Of a DNA stretch of 64,000 nt, positions 1 to 8,135 are shown piece after piece; the first letter of the stretch is position 1; each line of letters starts with the position of its first letter. Origin of the DNA: Gordonia hydrophobica NBRC 16057 (GTDB taxonomy: Bacteria > Actinomycetota > Actinomycetes > Mycobacteriales > Mycobacteriaceae). A model generated the notes under the pieces. That model saw only the letters and a program-made list of their open reading frames with translations. It was not told the origin of the DNA and did no database searches. The position numbers and the translations under genes are program-made. The stretch is from NCBI RefSeq assembly GCF_001592365.1, contig NZ_BCWU01000011.1, forward strand, positions 93,191-157,190, read 5' to 3'.

Positions 1-121
1 CCACCAGCACACCGCCGTCCGCGGCGGGTATGTTGTCCACTCCGAAGAATCGGCGACGAGTGCCCTGCGTCGCGTGGATCGTCGACGCCAGGCCCTCGAG
101 CACGCGATAGACCGGCTCCAT
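1..121 (-). CDS. 1-acylglycerol-3-phosphate acyltransferase family protein, 5' part only
   Basis: Only the first 40 codons lie inside the window; the gene continues past the left edge. The protein begins MEPVYRVLEGLAST, and the downstream part resembles the N-terminus of the acyltransferase that ends two bases upstream, which begins MEPVYASVVSTARM. The start ATG is at 121. The pair looks like a tandem duplication of PlsC-like acyltransferases, which transfer acyl chains to lysophosphatidate or related lipids at the membrane. The NHX4D catalytic motif would lie off the edge, so the assignment rests on the N-terminal similarity and the 2-bp spacing. Confidence 0.7.
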   Translation of the reverse strand, partial: MEPVYRVLEGLASTIHATQGTRRRFFGVDNIPAADGGVLV

Positions 122-123
122 GG

Positions 124-894
124 TCAGTTCGCGTCGCCCTGCTGTTCGCGCGCGGCACGCTTGGCAGCCTTGGCTTCCGCATCCGCGGCGTCCATCGCAT
201 TGGCTTCGTCCAGCGTCGGGGCTCCGCCGCCTCGTGCCGCGGGCACCCAGAACTCACCGGGCGGGTAGGGACCGTAACCGTCCTGGAGTTCGGTGAGCTT
301 GGCGCGCATCGACTCGTGCAGTCGTGCCGTCAGCTGTTCGGGCGTGCCCTCCGGCGCGATCGGCTCGGCGACGCCCACCATGATCTTGTAGCCGTGGCGG
401 CCCATGCTGCGGGGATGTCCCTTGGTCCAGATCCGCTGTGCGCCCCACACGATCGTCGGCACCAGCGGTGCACCCGACTCCAACGCCATCCGCGCGGCGC
501 CGCTCTTGAAGCCCTTCAACTCGAAGCTGCGGCTGATGGTGGCCTCGGGGTACACGCCGACCAGTTCGCCGCGCTTGAGGTAGTCGACGGCGTCGCGGTA
601 ACTCTGCGCACCGTTGGCGCGGTCGACGGGGATGTGTTTGAGCGCGCGCATCACGGGGCCGCCGATCGCGTTGTCGAAGACCTCCTTCTTCGCCATGAAC
701 CGGACGTAGCGGCGGCCCTGCAGGAACGCGGGGATGCCGGCGAACGTGAAATCGAGGTAGCCGGTGTGGTTGAACGCGACCACGCCCGGGCCGTCGGCTG
801 GCACGTGCTCCACCCCGGAGATCTCGAACTTGAGGCCCTGCGCGAGCCACAGCATGCGGGCGGTGGACACGACTGACGCGTACACGGGTTCCAT
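124..894 (-). CDS. 1-acylglycerol-3-phosphate acyltransferase (PlsC-like)
   Basis: The protein has 256 residues. The acyltransferase catalytic motif NHTGYLD (HX4D) lies about 50 residues from the N-terminus, and YPEATISRS, the EGT/S-like block, near the middle. The family transfers an acyl group from acyl-CoA to lysophosphatidic acid in membrane phospholipid synthesis; mycobacterial homologues may have other lipid acceptors. The start is the ATG at 894. The open frame extends upstream, but that part lies antisense within the dehydrogenase gene and is a shadow. The C-terminus is alanine- and lysine-rich. The gene probably forms an operon with the following partial paralogue. Confidence 0.85.
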   Translation of the reverse strand: MEPVYASVVSTARMLWLAQGLKFEISGVEHVPADGPGVVAFNHTGYLDFTFAGIPAFLQGRRYVRFMAKKEVFDNAIGGPVMRALKHIPVDRANGAQSYRDAVDYLKRGELVGVYPEATISRSFELKGFKSGAARMALESGAPLVPTIVWGAQRIWTKGHPRSMGRHGYKIMVGVAEPIAPEGTPEQLTARLHESMRAKLTELQDGYGPYPPGEFWVPAARGGGAPTLDEANAMDAADAEAKAAKRAAREQQGDAN

Positions 895-944
895 GCGCCC
901 GAGTTTAGTCGGTTGCGACGACACCGCCCGACGAGCAGACCACG

Positions 945-2081
945 TCAGGCCAGCGAACGACTGATGACCAGACGCTGGATCTGGTTGGTCCCTTCGAAGA
1001 TCTGGGTGATCTTGGCCTCGCGCATCAGCCGCTCGGGACGGAAGTCGCGGGTGTACCCGTTTCCGCCGAGCACCTGCACCGCGTCGGTGGTGACCTTCAT
1101 CGCGGCATCGGTCGCGATGAGTTTGGCGACCGAGGCGTTCCGCGAGTAGGGCAGCCCGGCGTCGCGTCGTCGTGCCGCATCCAGATACGTGGCGCGCGCC
1201 GACTCGACGGCTGCGGCCATGTCGGCCAGCAGGAATCCGAGGCCCTGGTGATCGATGATCTTGCGGCCGAAGGTCTCTCGCTCCTTCGCGTAGGCGACGG
1301 CCTCGTCGAGTGCCGCCTGCGCGATGCCGGTCGCCACGGCGGCGATGCCCAGGCGGCCGGAGTCGAGGGCGCTGAACGCGATCTGCAGTCCCTGCCCCTC
1401 GGCGCCGATGCGGCGCTCCTCGGGCAGGTGCACGTCGTCGTACCGGGCCGTGGTGGTGGGCACGGCGGTCAGCCCCATCTTCTCCTCGGGGCGGCCGAAC
1501 GAGAGTCCGTCGACGCCATCGGGGACCAGGAAGCACGAGATGCCCTTGGACCCGTCGCCGGTGCGCGCGAACAGGTTGTAGTAGTTCGCGATGCCGCCGT
1601 GGGTGATCCACGACTTCTCACCGGTGATCCGGTAGCCGTCGTCGACCCTGCTCGCGCGGCAGACCAGTGCCGCCGCATCCGATCCCGCCTGCGGTTCGGA
1701 CAGGCTGTAAGCGCCGACGGTCTGTCCGCCCAGCATCTCGGGCAGAAAGCGCTCGCGCTGTTCAGGCGTACCGAACGCGAACATCGGATAGCAGGCCAGA
1801 CTGTGCACGCTGACCGCCACTCCGACAGCCGCCCACCTCGCCGCGATCTCCTCGAGGACCTGCAGGTACACCTCGTACGGCTGATCGCCGCCGCCCCACT
1901 CCTCCGGATACGGCAGGCTCAGCAGTCCGGCGGCGCCGAGCTGCGCAAAGACGTCCGCCGGGTACTTCTCCTGCTTCTCGTACTCATCGACGATCGGGTC
2001 CATGACCTTGTCGCAGATGTCCCGGGTCAGTTCGATCAGCGCGTGGGCTTCGTCGGTCGGGAGCAGGCGGTTCACAGTCAC
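945..2081 (-). CDS. Acyl-CoA dehydrogenase
   Basis: The 378-residue flavoenzyme is full length for the family. It introduces the alpha-beta double bond in acyl-CoA with electron transfer to ETF. Visible signatures are YSLSEPQAGSD (FAD/substrate block, about residues 125-135), the GNGYTRDFRPERLMREAKI block and IFEGTNQIQ near the C-terminus, which contains the catalytic glutamate of short-chain and isovaleryl-type enzymes. The start is a GTG with AGGAG seven bases upstream. It is divergent from a TetR regulator, with four AGTACT palindromes in between, so substrate-dependent derepression is likely. The exact acyl substrate cannot be read from the sequence. Confidence 0.93.
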   Translation of the reverse strand: MTVNRLLPTDEAHALIELTRDICDKVMDPIVDEYEKQEKYPADVFAQLGAAGLLSLPYPEEWGGGDQPYEVYLQVLEEIAARWAAVGVAVSVHSLACYPMFAFGTPEQRERFLPEMLGGQTVGAYSLSEPQAGSDAAALVCRASRVDDGYRITGEKSWITHGGIANYYNLFARTGDGSKGISCFLVPDGVDGLSFGRPEEKMGLTAVPTTTARYDDVHLPEERRIGAEGQGLQIAFSALDSGRLGIAAVATGIAQAALDEAVAYAKERETFGRKIIDHQGLGFLLADMAAAVESARATYLDAARRRDAGLPYSRNASVAKLIATDAAMKVTTDAVQVLGGNGYTRDFRPERLMREAKITQIFEGTNQIQRLVISRSLA

Positions 2082-2104
2082 GGAGATCTCCTCGTCGAGG
2101 CGGG

Positions 2105-2169
2105 TAGTACTGGATTGATGATGACAGTACTGTCACGTCGGCAGTACTGCAAGCGATACCGCAGTACTA
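2105..2169. promoter_or_regulatory. Four AGTACT palindromes, probable TetR operators
   Basis: AGTACT cores start at 2106, 2126, 2143 and 2163, giving spacings of 20, 17 and 20 bp. The second is a perfect 14-bp palindrome (TGACAGTACTGTCA, 2122-2135) and the third a 10-bp palindrome (GCAGTACTGC). They fill the gap between the divergent acyl-CoA dehydrogenase and TetR genes. The inference is cooperative repression of both promoters by the adjacent TetR protein. Confidence 0.7.
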
Positions 2170-2177
2170 TTCAGGTC

Positions 2178-2762
2178 ATGTCCGACGCCGCAGCCACCGA
2201 TTTCGCCACGGCGCGCCGCTCACAACTGTTCGACGAGCTGCTCGCCATGTTCCTGACCGAAGGGTTCGCCCACTTCACTCTCGACGCGATCGCCGCACGA
2301 CTGCACTGCTCCAAGTCGACCCTGTACACGCTGGCTGCGAGCAAGGACGAGCTGGTTCGGGCCACCACCATCCACTTCTTCCGCCGCGCCACCGACGACG
2401 TCGAGGCCGCGGTGGGCGCGGTCGCCTCGCCGCGCGCCCAGATCACCGCGTACCTCGCCGCCGTCGGCGACACCCTGGGCGCGGCCTCCCCGCAGTTCCT
2501 CGCCGATCTCGCCGCGTTTGCGCCGGCTCGCGAGGCCTACGAGCAGAACACCGCGATCGCCGCCGGAAGAGTCAAGGAGCTGATCGACGACGGCGTGGCC
2601 GCGGGCGAGTTCCGCGAAGTGCACGCCGTCTTCGCCGCCGACCTCGCCACCACGACGATGGTGCGGATCCAGCAGGGCGCCGTGCGGGCCGCCACCGGCC
2701 TCGACGATGCGGGCGCCTACCGCGAACTCGCCGCGATTCTCACAGCGGGAATCAGCGTGTGA
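2178..2762 (+). CDS. TetR/AcrR family transcriptional regulator
   Basis: The 194-residue protein has an N-terminal helix-turn-helix (about residues 12-58, with the block FTLDAIAARLHCSKSTLYTL) and an all-helical ligand domain typical of TetR proteins, including a TetR_C-like region that begins near residue 80. The ATG at 2178 follows the AGTACT cluster directly; the longer open frame to the left is antisense to the dehydrogenase. Divergent placement suggests that it represses the acyl-CoA dehydrogenase and itself, probably with an acyl-CoA or fatty-acid-like ligand. The ligand is an inference. Confidence 0.9.
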   Translation: MSDAAATDFATARRSQLFDELLAMFLTEGFAHFTLDAIAARLHCSKSTLYTLAASKDELVRATTIHFFRRATDDVEAAVGAVASPRAQITAYLAAVGDTLGAASPQFLADLAAFAPAREAYEQNTAIAAGRVKELIDDGVAAGEFREVHAVFAADLATTTMVRIQQGAVRAATGLDDAGAYRELAAILTAGISV

Positions 2763-2859
2763 CGTAGTCGCCCGGGACCTTGTCCTCCACGGAGCGGCGA
2801 TCACGCAGCCGTCGGCGATACCCTGTCAGGGCAGCACTCTCGTCGAAAGGCACAGCCCC

Positions 2860-4437
2860 GTGCAGATCACCAGCGTCGGCCACGCCGGATTCCACATTCA
2901 GACCGCGGCCGGGTCCATCCTCTGCGATCCCTGGGTCAACCCCGCGTACTTCGCGTCGTGGATCCCGTTCCCGGACAACACCGAACTGGATTGGAAGGCA
3001 CTGGGCGACTGCGACTACCTCTACGTCTCCCACCTGCACCGCGACCATTTCGACGAGCAGAACCTGCTCGACAACGTGAACAAGGACGCCACCGTCCTGC
3101 TGCCCGACTATCCGGTGCCGGACCTGCGCCGCGAGCTGGAAGCACTCGGGTTCCACACCTTCGTCGAGACCACCGACTCCACCAAGCACACGGTGTCGGG
3201 GCCGAAGGGCGACCTCGACATCATGATCATCGCGCTGCGCGCACCGGCCGACGGCCCGATCGGCGACTCGGGTCTGATCGTCGACGACGGTGAGACCGTC
3301 TGCTTCAACATGAACGATGCGCGTCCCGTCGACCTCGACGTGATCGACGAGCAGTTCGGCCGCGTCGATGTGCACCTGCTGCAGTACTCGGGAGCCATCT
3401 GGTACCCGATGGTCTACGACATTCCCCGTAAGTCGAAGGCCAACTTCGCCATTCAGAAGCGTCAGCGCGGCATGGACCGCGCCCGCTCGTACATCGAGCA
3501 GGTCGGCGCCACCTGGGTGGTTCCGTCCGCGGGCCCGCCGATGTTCCTCGACGACGACCTGTTTGCCCTCAACGACTTCAACACCGGCAGCGACGCGGAC
3601 AAGGCCAGCATCTTCCCCGATCAGGCCGAGTTCCTGGAGCAGATGCGGACGCACGGGACCGACGACGGCGTCAAGCACCGCGGCTTGATGATGGTGTCGG
3701 GATCGGTCGCGGACTTCGCCGGGGCCGAACTCGGCTCGATCGAGCACCCGTATCCGCCCGAGAGCGTGTTCGGCGAGAACAAACAGGCGTACCTGGAATC
3801 GATGAAGGAGAAGTTCGCCCCGATCATCGCCGCCCAGAAGGCCACGTGGGCGGCCGCCGAGGGACCGTCGCTGCTGGAGCCGCTGCGCGAGACGTTCGAG
3901 CCGATCATGAAGCAGTCCGACCTGATCTGCGACGGCATCGGTTACCCCGTCGGGCTGGTGATCGGTGACGAGACCTACGTGCTGGACTTCCCCAAGCGCA
4001 CGGTGCGGATGCGCGAGGACGGCGACGGCAAGTACCGCTACGGCTTCCGCATCGCGCCGGAACTGATCCGCACGGTGCTGCGCGACGACGAGCCGGACTG
4101 GGTCAACACCATCTTCCTCTCGACCCGCTTCACCACGTGGCGCATCGGCGGTTACAACGAGTACCTCTACACCTTCTTCAAATGCCTCACCGACGAGCGG
4201 ATCGCGTACGCCGACGGGTGGTTCTCGGAGGCGCACGACGACTCCTCGTCGATCGAACTGGACGGCTGGGAGATCCAGCGCCGCTGCCCGCATCTGAAGG
4301 CCGACCTCAGCAAGTTCGGTGTGGTGGAAGGCGAGAAGCTCACCTGCAATCTGCACGGATGGCAGTGGGACCTGGCCAGCGGCCGCTGCCTGACGTCGAA
4401 GGGGCACGAGCTCCGCTCGCAGCGCGTCGAATCCTGA
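2860..4437 (+). CDS. Metallo-beta-lactamase-fold protein with C-terminal Rieske [2Fe-2S] domain
   Basis: The 525-residue protein is a two-domain fusion. The N-terminal half is a metallo-beta-lactamase fold with SHLHRDHFD (HxHxDH, residues 57-65). The last 60 residues hold a Rieske cluster motif, C476-x-H478 and C496-x2-H499. It resembles the M. tuberculosis protein remembered as Rv3818 and, more distantly, CMP-N-acetylneuraminate hydroxylase, where the two domains occur in the opposite order. A metal-dependent oxygenase or hydrolase role is probable; the substrate is unknown. The start is the GTG at 2860 with GAAAGG nine bases upstream. The frame is open further left but overlaps the TetR end. 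Confidence 0.85.
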   Translation: MQITSVGHAGFHIQTAAGSILCDPWVNPAYFASWIPFPDNTELDWKALGDCDYLYVSHLHRDHFDEQNLLDNVNKDATVLLPDYPVPDLRRELEALGFHTFVETTDSTKHTVSGPKGDLDIMIIALRAPADGPIGDSGLIVDDGETVCFNMNDARPVDLDVIDEQFGRVDVHLLQYSGAIWYPMVYDIPRKSKANFAIQKRQRGMDRARSYIEQVGATWVVPSAGPPMFLDDDLFALNDFNTGSDADKASIFPDQAEFLEQMRTHGTDDGVKHRGLMMVSGSVADFAGAELGSIEHPYPPESVFGENKQAYLESMKEKFAPIIAAQKATWAAAEGPSLLEPLRETFEPIMKQSDLICDGIGYPVGLVIGDETYVLDFPKRTVRMREDGDGKYRYGFRIAPELIRTVLRDDEPDWVNTIFLSTRFTTWRIGGYNEYLYTFFKCLTDERIAYADGWFSEAHDDSSSIELDGWEIQRRCPHLKADLSKFGVVEGEKLTCNLHGWQWDLASGRCLTSKGHELRSQRVES

Positions 4438-4530
4438 CCGACAGGCCCCGCCGGTCCGCGTCGGTCATTCATTCGGTGTCACCTCGGCATCGATCCGTGC
4501 AACGGCCGTTGTCATCGTGATACCTTGACC

Positions 4531-4682
4531 GCAGGTCGTGGGATGGCGACATCCCACTCCGCTGTGCTCGGTCCGGGTGGAATCGGGGCTCTTGGGAGGG
4601 AGCTGCTCGGATCGTCAAAGCGCGGCGCAGTCCTCGGGGTGTGAATTCGTCCCCCGTCCGCTGCGCCGCGCTTTCTCTCTTC
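4531..4682 (+). ncRNA. Candidate structured RNA or strong terminator between convergent genes
   Basis: The 290-bp gap between the convergent Rieske-fusion and CPBP genes has no credible ORF but strong secondary structure. A perfect 8-bp stem capped by a GCGA (GNRA) tetraloop lies at 4538-4557. A perfect 14-bp inverted repeat (AAAGCGCGGCGCAG at 4617-4630, complement at 4661-4674) is followed by CTCTCTT. A weak TACCTT -10-like hexamer lies at 4521. A short independent RNA with a 3' terminator would explain this; a terminator for the upstream gene is the simpler alternative. It matches no RNA family that I can name. Confidence 0.35.
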
Positions 4683-4727
4683 GCAGCCACGGGGCAAGGC
4701 CGATACTCCGTGGCTCACGGTCGCGTT

Positions 4728-5549
4728 TCAGCCGATGACGCCCGCGCGCACCAGTATCGGATAGCCGGCGAAGGCGATCGTGTCGATCAGCGCGTGCGCG
4801 AACACCAGCGGCCAGAGTCGGTTGGTGACTTGAAACCACCGTCCGTACACCAGCCCCATCACCACGTTGCCGGCGGCGGCACCGAGCCCCTGGTACGCGT
4901 GGTAGCCGCCACGCAGCACCGCCGAGCACCAGAGACTGCTGTTCGCGCCCAGCCCCAGCTGACGCAGTCGAGTCAGAAAGTAGCCGACCACCACGATCTC
5001 TTCGGCGAAGCCGTTGCCGAACGACTTCAGTGCGAGCACCGGAATCCGCCACCACAGATCGTCGGTCGGAGCGACGGCGAGCGTCGAGTTCCACCCCATC
5101 GCCTGCGACACCGCGACGAGTGCGAGCCCCGGCAGACCGATCACCGCCGCCAGCAGAATCGACGGCGGCACATCGGCGCGCGCCGGTCGTCCCAGCCCGA
5201 TTCGCCGCAGACCGATGCCGCTCCGCCACAGCAGATACGCGCCCAGCCCGCCGATCGCGAGCAGGCTCACCACGCTCATCCCCTGACGGATCGCATCAAT
5301 CACGGGCACCGACGAGGCGACCGGGTTCAGCGCGACCGTCGTGCCGCCGACGCCGGTGGTAAGCGCGTTCTCGAGCAGCGACAGCAGCGCCCGCACGGCG
5401 GAGAAGCCGAAGGTGAGGACCCCGACCAGGAGCAGTTCGACGATGATCGCCCGGCGCTCGCGCGGATCGTCGACCCGGCCGATCTCCGGTTCCGGTGGAC
5501 GCAGCACGCGTCGAAGCACTCGACGGACGCCGTCCCGCTCAGAAGTCAC
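4728..5549 (-). CDS. CPBP family intramembrane metalloprotease
   Basis: The 273-residue membrane protein has about seven hydrophobic segments from residue 35 on. The three family motifs are present as AEEIVVVGY (glutamate pair), GGYHAYQG and FAHALID. The canonical EExxxR reads EE-IVV-V, so the arginine is absent. CPBP (Abi) proteins are glutamyl-type intramembrane proteases related to the CAAX prenyl endopeptidase; in bacteria they are linked to bacteriocin immunity and processing of small membrane proteins. The gene is single and convergent with the Rieske fusion. The function in this organism is unknown. Confidence 0.85.
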   Translation of the reverse strand: MTSERDGVRRVLRRVLRPPEPEIGRVDDPRERRAIIVELLLVGVLTFGFSAVRALLSLLENALTTGVGGTTVALNPVASSVPVIDAIRQGMSVVSLLAIGGLGAYLLWRSGIGLRRIGLGRPARADVPPSILLAAVIGLPGLALVAVSQAMGWNSTLAVAPTDDLWWRIPVLALKSFGNGFAEEIVVVGYFLTRLRQLGLGANSSLWCSAVLRGGYHAYQGLGAAAGNVVMGLVYGRWFQVTNRLWPLVFAHALIDTIAFAGYPILVRAGVIG

Positions 5550-5611
5550 GGCGTCAACGGTAGCCGCCCGCGTCGTCGCGCCGGGTCAGCGCGGGACCTG
5601 TCGCGGTGGGC

Positions 5612-6379
5612 TCAGTCGTGTCCGAGGCACGGATGCAGTGCCAGCGAGTGGATGGCGGCGGACAGTTCAGGGATGCGCGTGACCGGACGAGCGAACGGCA
5701 TCCGCACGTCCTCGTCCCGATTGCCGATCTCGACCCGGAAGGTGATGCCGAAGCGATCCAGGCGCAGCGGCCGGGCACGACCGCCGCGCACATGATCCGG
5801 GAGCCGGTGCGCGAGCTGGTGAATCAGATCCTGGTGGTCCGAGTCCAGATGGATCAGCCAGTCGGTCTCGAACTCCCAGAACAGATCCGGCTGCGCCGTG
5901 GCGATCGAGGCGACATCCACACCCCCTGCGCCGGTGGATGTCGCCAAGACCGCCGAATCGAGCGCCATGCGCATCAGGCTGTGGCCGTGGCCGACGTCGA
6001 GGAGCCGCTCGTCGGGATGGTCGCCTGCGATCTCGACCGCGAGTTCGCGCTCCAATTTCGCGGGCACCTCGTGCAGAGTGCCCGAGAGCCAGATCAACGA
6101 CCGCACGCGTTCGCGCATCTGGACGGGTGCGCAGTCGATCACCTCGACCATCGCGGTGAGGCCCTCGACCCCGGATCGAACCAAGTCGACCGCCGGAACC
6201 GAGTCCGGCACCAGCAGGAAGGCGTCACTTTCGAAGAGGTGCACCATCGCCACCGCATCGCAGCCGGAGACGTCGACCGTCACTCCGACCGGCGCACTGA
6301 CGGACAGCGTTCCACCATGGGCGCGGCGGCAGGCCGTCTGGACCAGCTCAGCGTCGCAGGGAGCAAGGATCGTATTCAC
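5612..6379 (-). CDS. DUF2470 domain protein, iron-regulated candidate
   Basis: The 255-residue soluble protein has a C-terminal DUF2470 segment like the C-terminal domain of HugZ-type haem-degrading proteins, with GDHPDERLLDVGHGHS near the middle. The start was chosen at the GTG at 6379: the GGAGG at 6385-6389 overlaps the other candidate GTG at 6385 but is five bases from this one. An IdeR-type iron box lies about 40 bp upstream. In M. tuberculosis the homologue remembered as Rv3839 lies next to pheA and is iron-regulated. A role in haem or siderophore metabolism is plausible but not shown by the sequence. Confidence 0.78.
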   Translation of the reverse strand: MNTILAPCDAELVQTACRRAHGGTLSVSAPVGVTVDVSGCDAVAMVHLFESDAFLLVPDSVPAVDLVRSGVEGLTAMVEVIDCAPVQMRERVRSLIWLSGTLHEVPAKLERELAVEIAGDHPDERLLDVGHGHSLMRMALDSAVLATSTGAGGVDVASIATAQPDLFWEFETDWLIHLDSDHQDLIHQLAHRLPDHVRGGRARPLRLDRFGITFRVEIGNRDEDVRMPFARPVTRIPELSAAIHSLALHPCLGHD

Positions 6380-6417
6380 TGACACCTCCGAAAGTGCGTT
6401 ACTTAGTACATCCTAAC

Positions 6418-6436
6418 TTAGACTTACCTAACCTAA
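6418..6436. promoter_or_regulatory. IdeR/DtxR-type iron box
   Basis: TTAGACTTACCTAACCTAA matches the 19-bp IdeR consensus TTAGGTTAGGCTAACCTAA at 14 positions, with a perfect right half (CTAACCTAA). It lies between the divergent DUF2470 gene and pheA, about 40 bp upstream of the DUF2470 start, where bound IdeR-Fe would block its promoter. The tract is markedly AT-rich against the flanks. Confidence 0.72.
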
Positions 6437-6490
6437 CGCGGCAGGGTTTTCCCGTCAACGGCACGGCACAACTGACTCGACTACTGTGAA

Positions 6491-7453
6491 ATGGTGCCCA
6501 GCTACGCTTATTTTGGACCCGCCGGCACGTTCACCGAGATGGCACTCGACGCCGTCCTGCAACGTCGCGGTGCGGGCGACTCCGCCGTCAAGGTCCCCGT
6601 GAGCAATCCCCCGACCGTCATCGACATGATCCGCTCCGGCGACGTCGACTTCGGCTGCGTGCCGATCGAGAGTTCCCTGGAGGGTGCGGTACCGGCCACC
6701 ATGGACGCCCTCGCGCCGCGTGACGGCCAGATCCGCGTTCAGGCCTACGCCGAGGTGGCCCTCGACATCGCCTTCACGATCGCCGCCGCCCAGCAGCGCG
6801 ACGCCGCCGACGTCCGGACCATCGCGGCGTACCCGGTCGCCTCCGCGCAGGTCCGACGCAGCGTGGAGCGCCTGTTCCCGAACGCCGAGTTCGTGATCGC
6901 GACGTCGAACGCCGGCGCCGCGCAAGACGTCGCGCAGGGCAAGGCCGACGCCGCGGTCACCACCGCCGCCGCCGCTCGCATGCACGGACTGACCACGCTC
7001 GCCGACGGGGTCGCCGACTCCGACGACGCCGTGACCCGATTCCTCCTGCTCGGCAAGCCCGGTCCCCCGCCGGAACCGACCGGCGCAGACCGCACCTCGG
7101 TGATCCTCGACCTGCCGAACACCCCGGGCAGCCTGGTGGCCGCGATGAACGAGTTCGCGATGCGCGGCATCGACCTCACCCGCATCGAGTCCCGCCCACG
7201 CGCCACGGACGCCACGAGCGCGCCGAGCCGAAACGGCAGCGGCCAGTACCGGTTCTACCTCGACGCCCGCGGCCACATCCGCGATGCCGCCGTCGGAGAA
7301 GCACTGCGCGCGCTGCATCGCAGCGCCGAGCGCGTCATCTTCCTCGGCTCCTGGGCCATCGACCCCCAACTCACCGTCGCCGCCGCGGCGGCACCGCCCG
7401 ACCACGCGGAGTCCCGCGCCTGGTTCGACGATCTGCTTCAGGGAGACCTCTGA
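6491..7453 (+). CDS. pheA: Prephenate dehydratase
   Basis: The 320-residue enzyme converts prephenate to phenylpyruvate in phenylalanine synthesis. The N-terminal periplasmic-binding-like catalytic domain starts YAYFGPAGTFTEMAL and contains the DDAVTRF motif, where the TRF threonine is catalytic. A C-terminal ACT domain (TSVILDLPNTPGSL, then RIESRP) gives phenylalanine feedback control. Both length and domain order fit actinobacterial PheA. The stop is one base before the start of the phosphatase gene, so the two are translationally coupled. Confidence 0.96.
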   Translation: MVPSYAYFGPAGTFTEMALDAVLQRRGAGDSAVKVPVSNPPTVIDMIRSGDVDFGCVPIESSLEGAVPATMDALAPRDGQIRVQAYAEVALDIAFTIAAAQQRDAADVRTIAAYPVASAQVRRSVERLFPNAEFVIATSNAGAAQDVAQGKADAAVTTAAAARMHGLTTLADGVADSDDAVTRFLLLGKPGPPPEPTGADRTSVILDLPNTPGSLVAAMNEFAMRGIDLTRIESRPRATDATSAPSRNGSGQYRFYLDARGHIRDAAVGEALRALHRSAERVIFLGSWAIDPQLTVAAAAAPPDHAESRAWFDDLLQGDL

Positions 7454-7454
7454 C

Positions 7455-8126
7455 ATGACACGACTTCATCTGGTCCGACACGGCGAAACCACCGCCAACG
7501 TCCTCAAGCGCCTCGACACGGCGCTGCCCGGCGCCTCGCTGACCGACTTCGGCGCTCGTCAGGGCGTCCGATACGGACTCGAGCACCCGCTCGACGAGCC
7601 GCCCGTCCTCGTCAACTCCGTCGCCAACCGCGCACGCCAGACCGCCGAGCTCATCGGCTCCGTCTGGGATCTGGACACCGACGCTGTCGAAGGCATCCAC
7701 GAAGTCCAGGTGGGCGATCTGGAGGGCCGCTCCGACCGGGACGCACACGAGGTCTTCCACGACACCGTCGTGCGCTGGCACCGCGGCGATCTCGATGCGC
7801 GACTGCCCGGCGGCGAGTCGCTGGAGATGGTGCACGCCCGCTACCTCCCGGTGATCGACGATCTCACCAGTAAGTACCTGACGGGCGAGCACCAGCGCGA
7901 CGTCTACGTGGTCTCGCACGGGGCTGCGATCCGCCTGATCGCCGCGCATCTGACCGACATCGATCCCGAATACGCGATGAAGCACTACCTTCAGAACACC
8001 GGAACCATCGAACTCGAATACCGCGACGGCCTCTGGGTCTGCCACCAGTGGGGTGACGCGGAACTGCCCGGCGAGAGCGCTCCCGCCGACGACGCGGCGG
8101 CGCAGAACGCCGACCCGATGGGCTGA
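7455..8126 (+). CDS. Histidine phosphatase (phosphoglycerate mutase-like)
   Basis: The 223-residue protein has the catalytic LVRHGET near the N-terminus (residues 5-11) and the second catalytic histidine in VVSHGAAIR, which defines the histidine phosphatase superfamily. It follows pheA by one base, as in M. tuberculosis where the equivalent gene is annotated gpm2. True glycolytic phosphoglycerate mutase activity is doubtful for this branch; a broad phosphatase is more likely. The last 25 residues are acidic and low complexity. Confidence 0.88.
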   Translation: MTRLHLVRHGETTANVLKRLDTALPGASLTDFGARQGVRYGLEHPLDEPPVLVNSVANRARQTAELIGSVWDLDTDAVEGIHEVQVGDLEGRSDRDAHEVFHDTVVRWHRGDLDARLPGGESLEMVHARYLPVIDDLTSKYLTGEHQRDVYVVSHGAAIRLIAAHLTDIDPEYAMKHYLQNTGTIELEYRDGLWVCHQWGDAELPGESAPADDAAAQNADPMG

Positions 8127-8135
8127 CGGATCCGG

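Noticed and set aside
124..1611. Acyltransferase frame extended to 495 codons
   Set aside because: The extra part is antisense shadow in the same strand region as the acyl-CoA dehydrogenase gene; the acyltransferase motif lies near the start at 894.
2752..4407. A 551-codon open frame antisense to the Rieske fusion
   Set aside because: It mirrors the codon bias of the real gene on the other strand; the residues are rich in Val/Arg/Asp shadows and no domain is visible.
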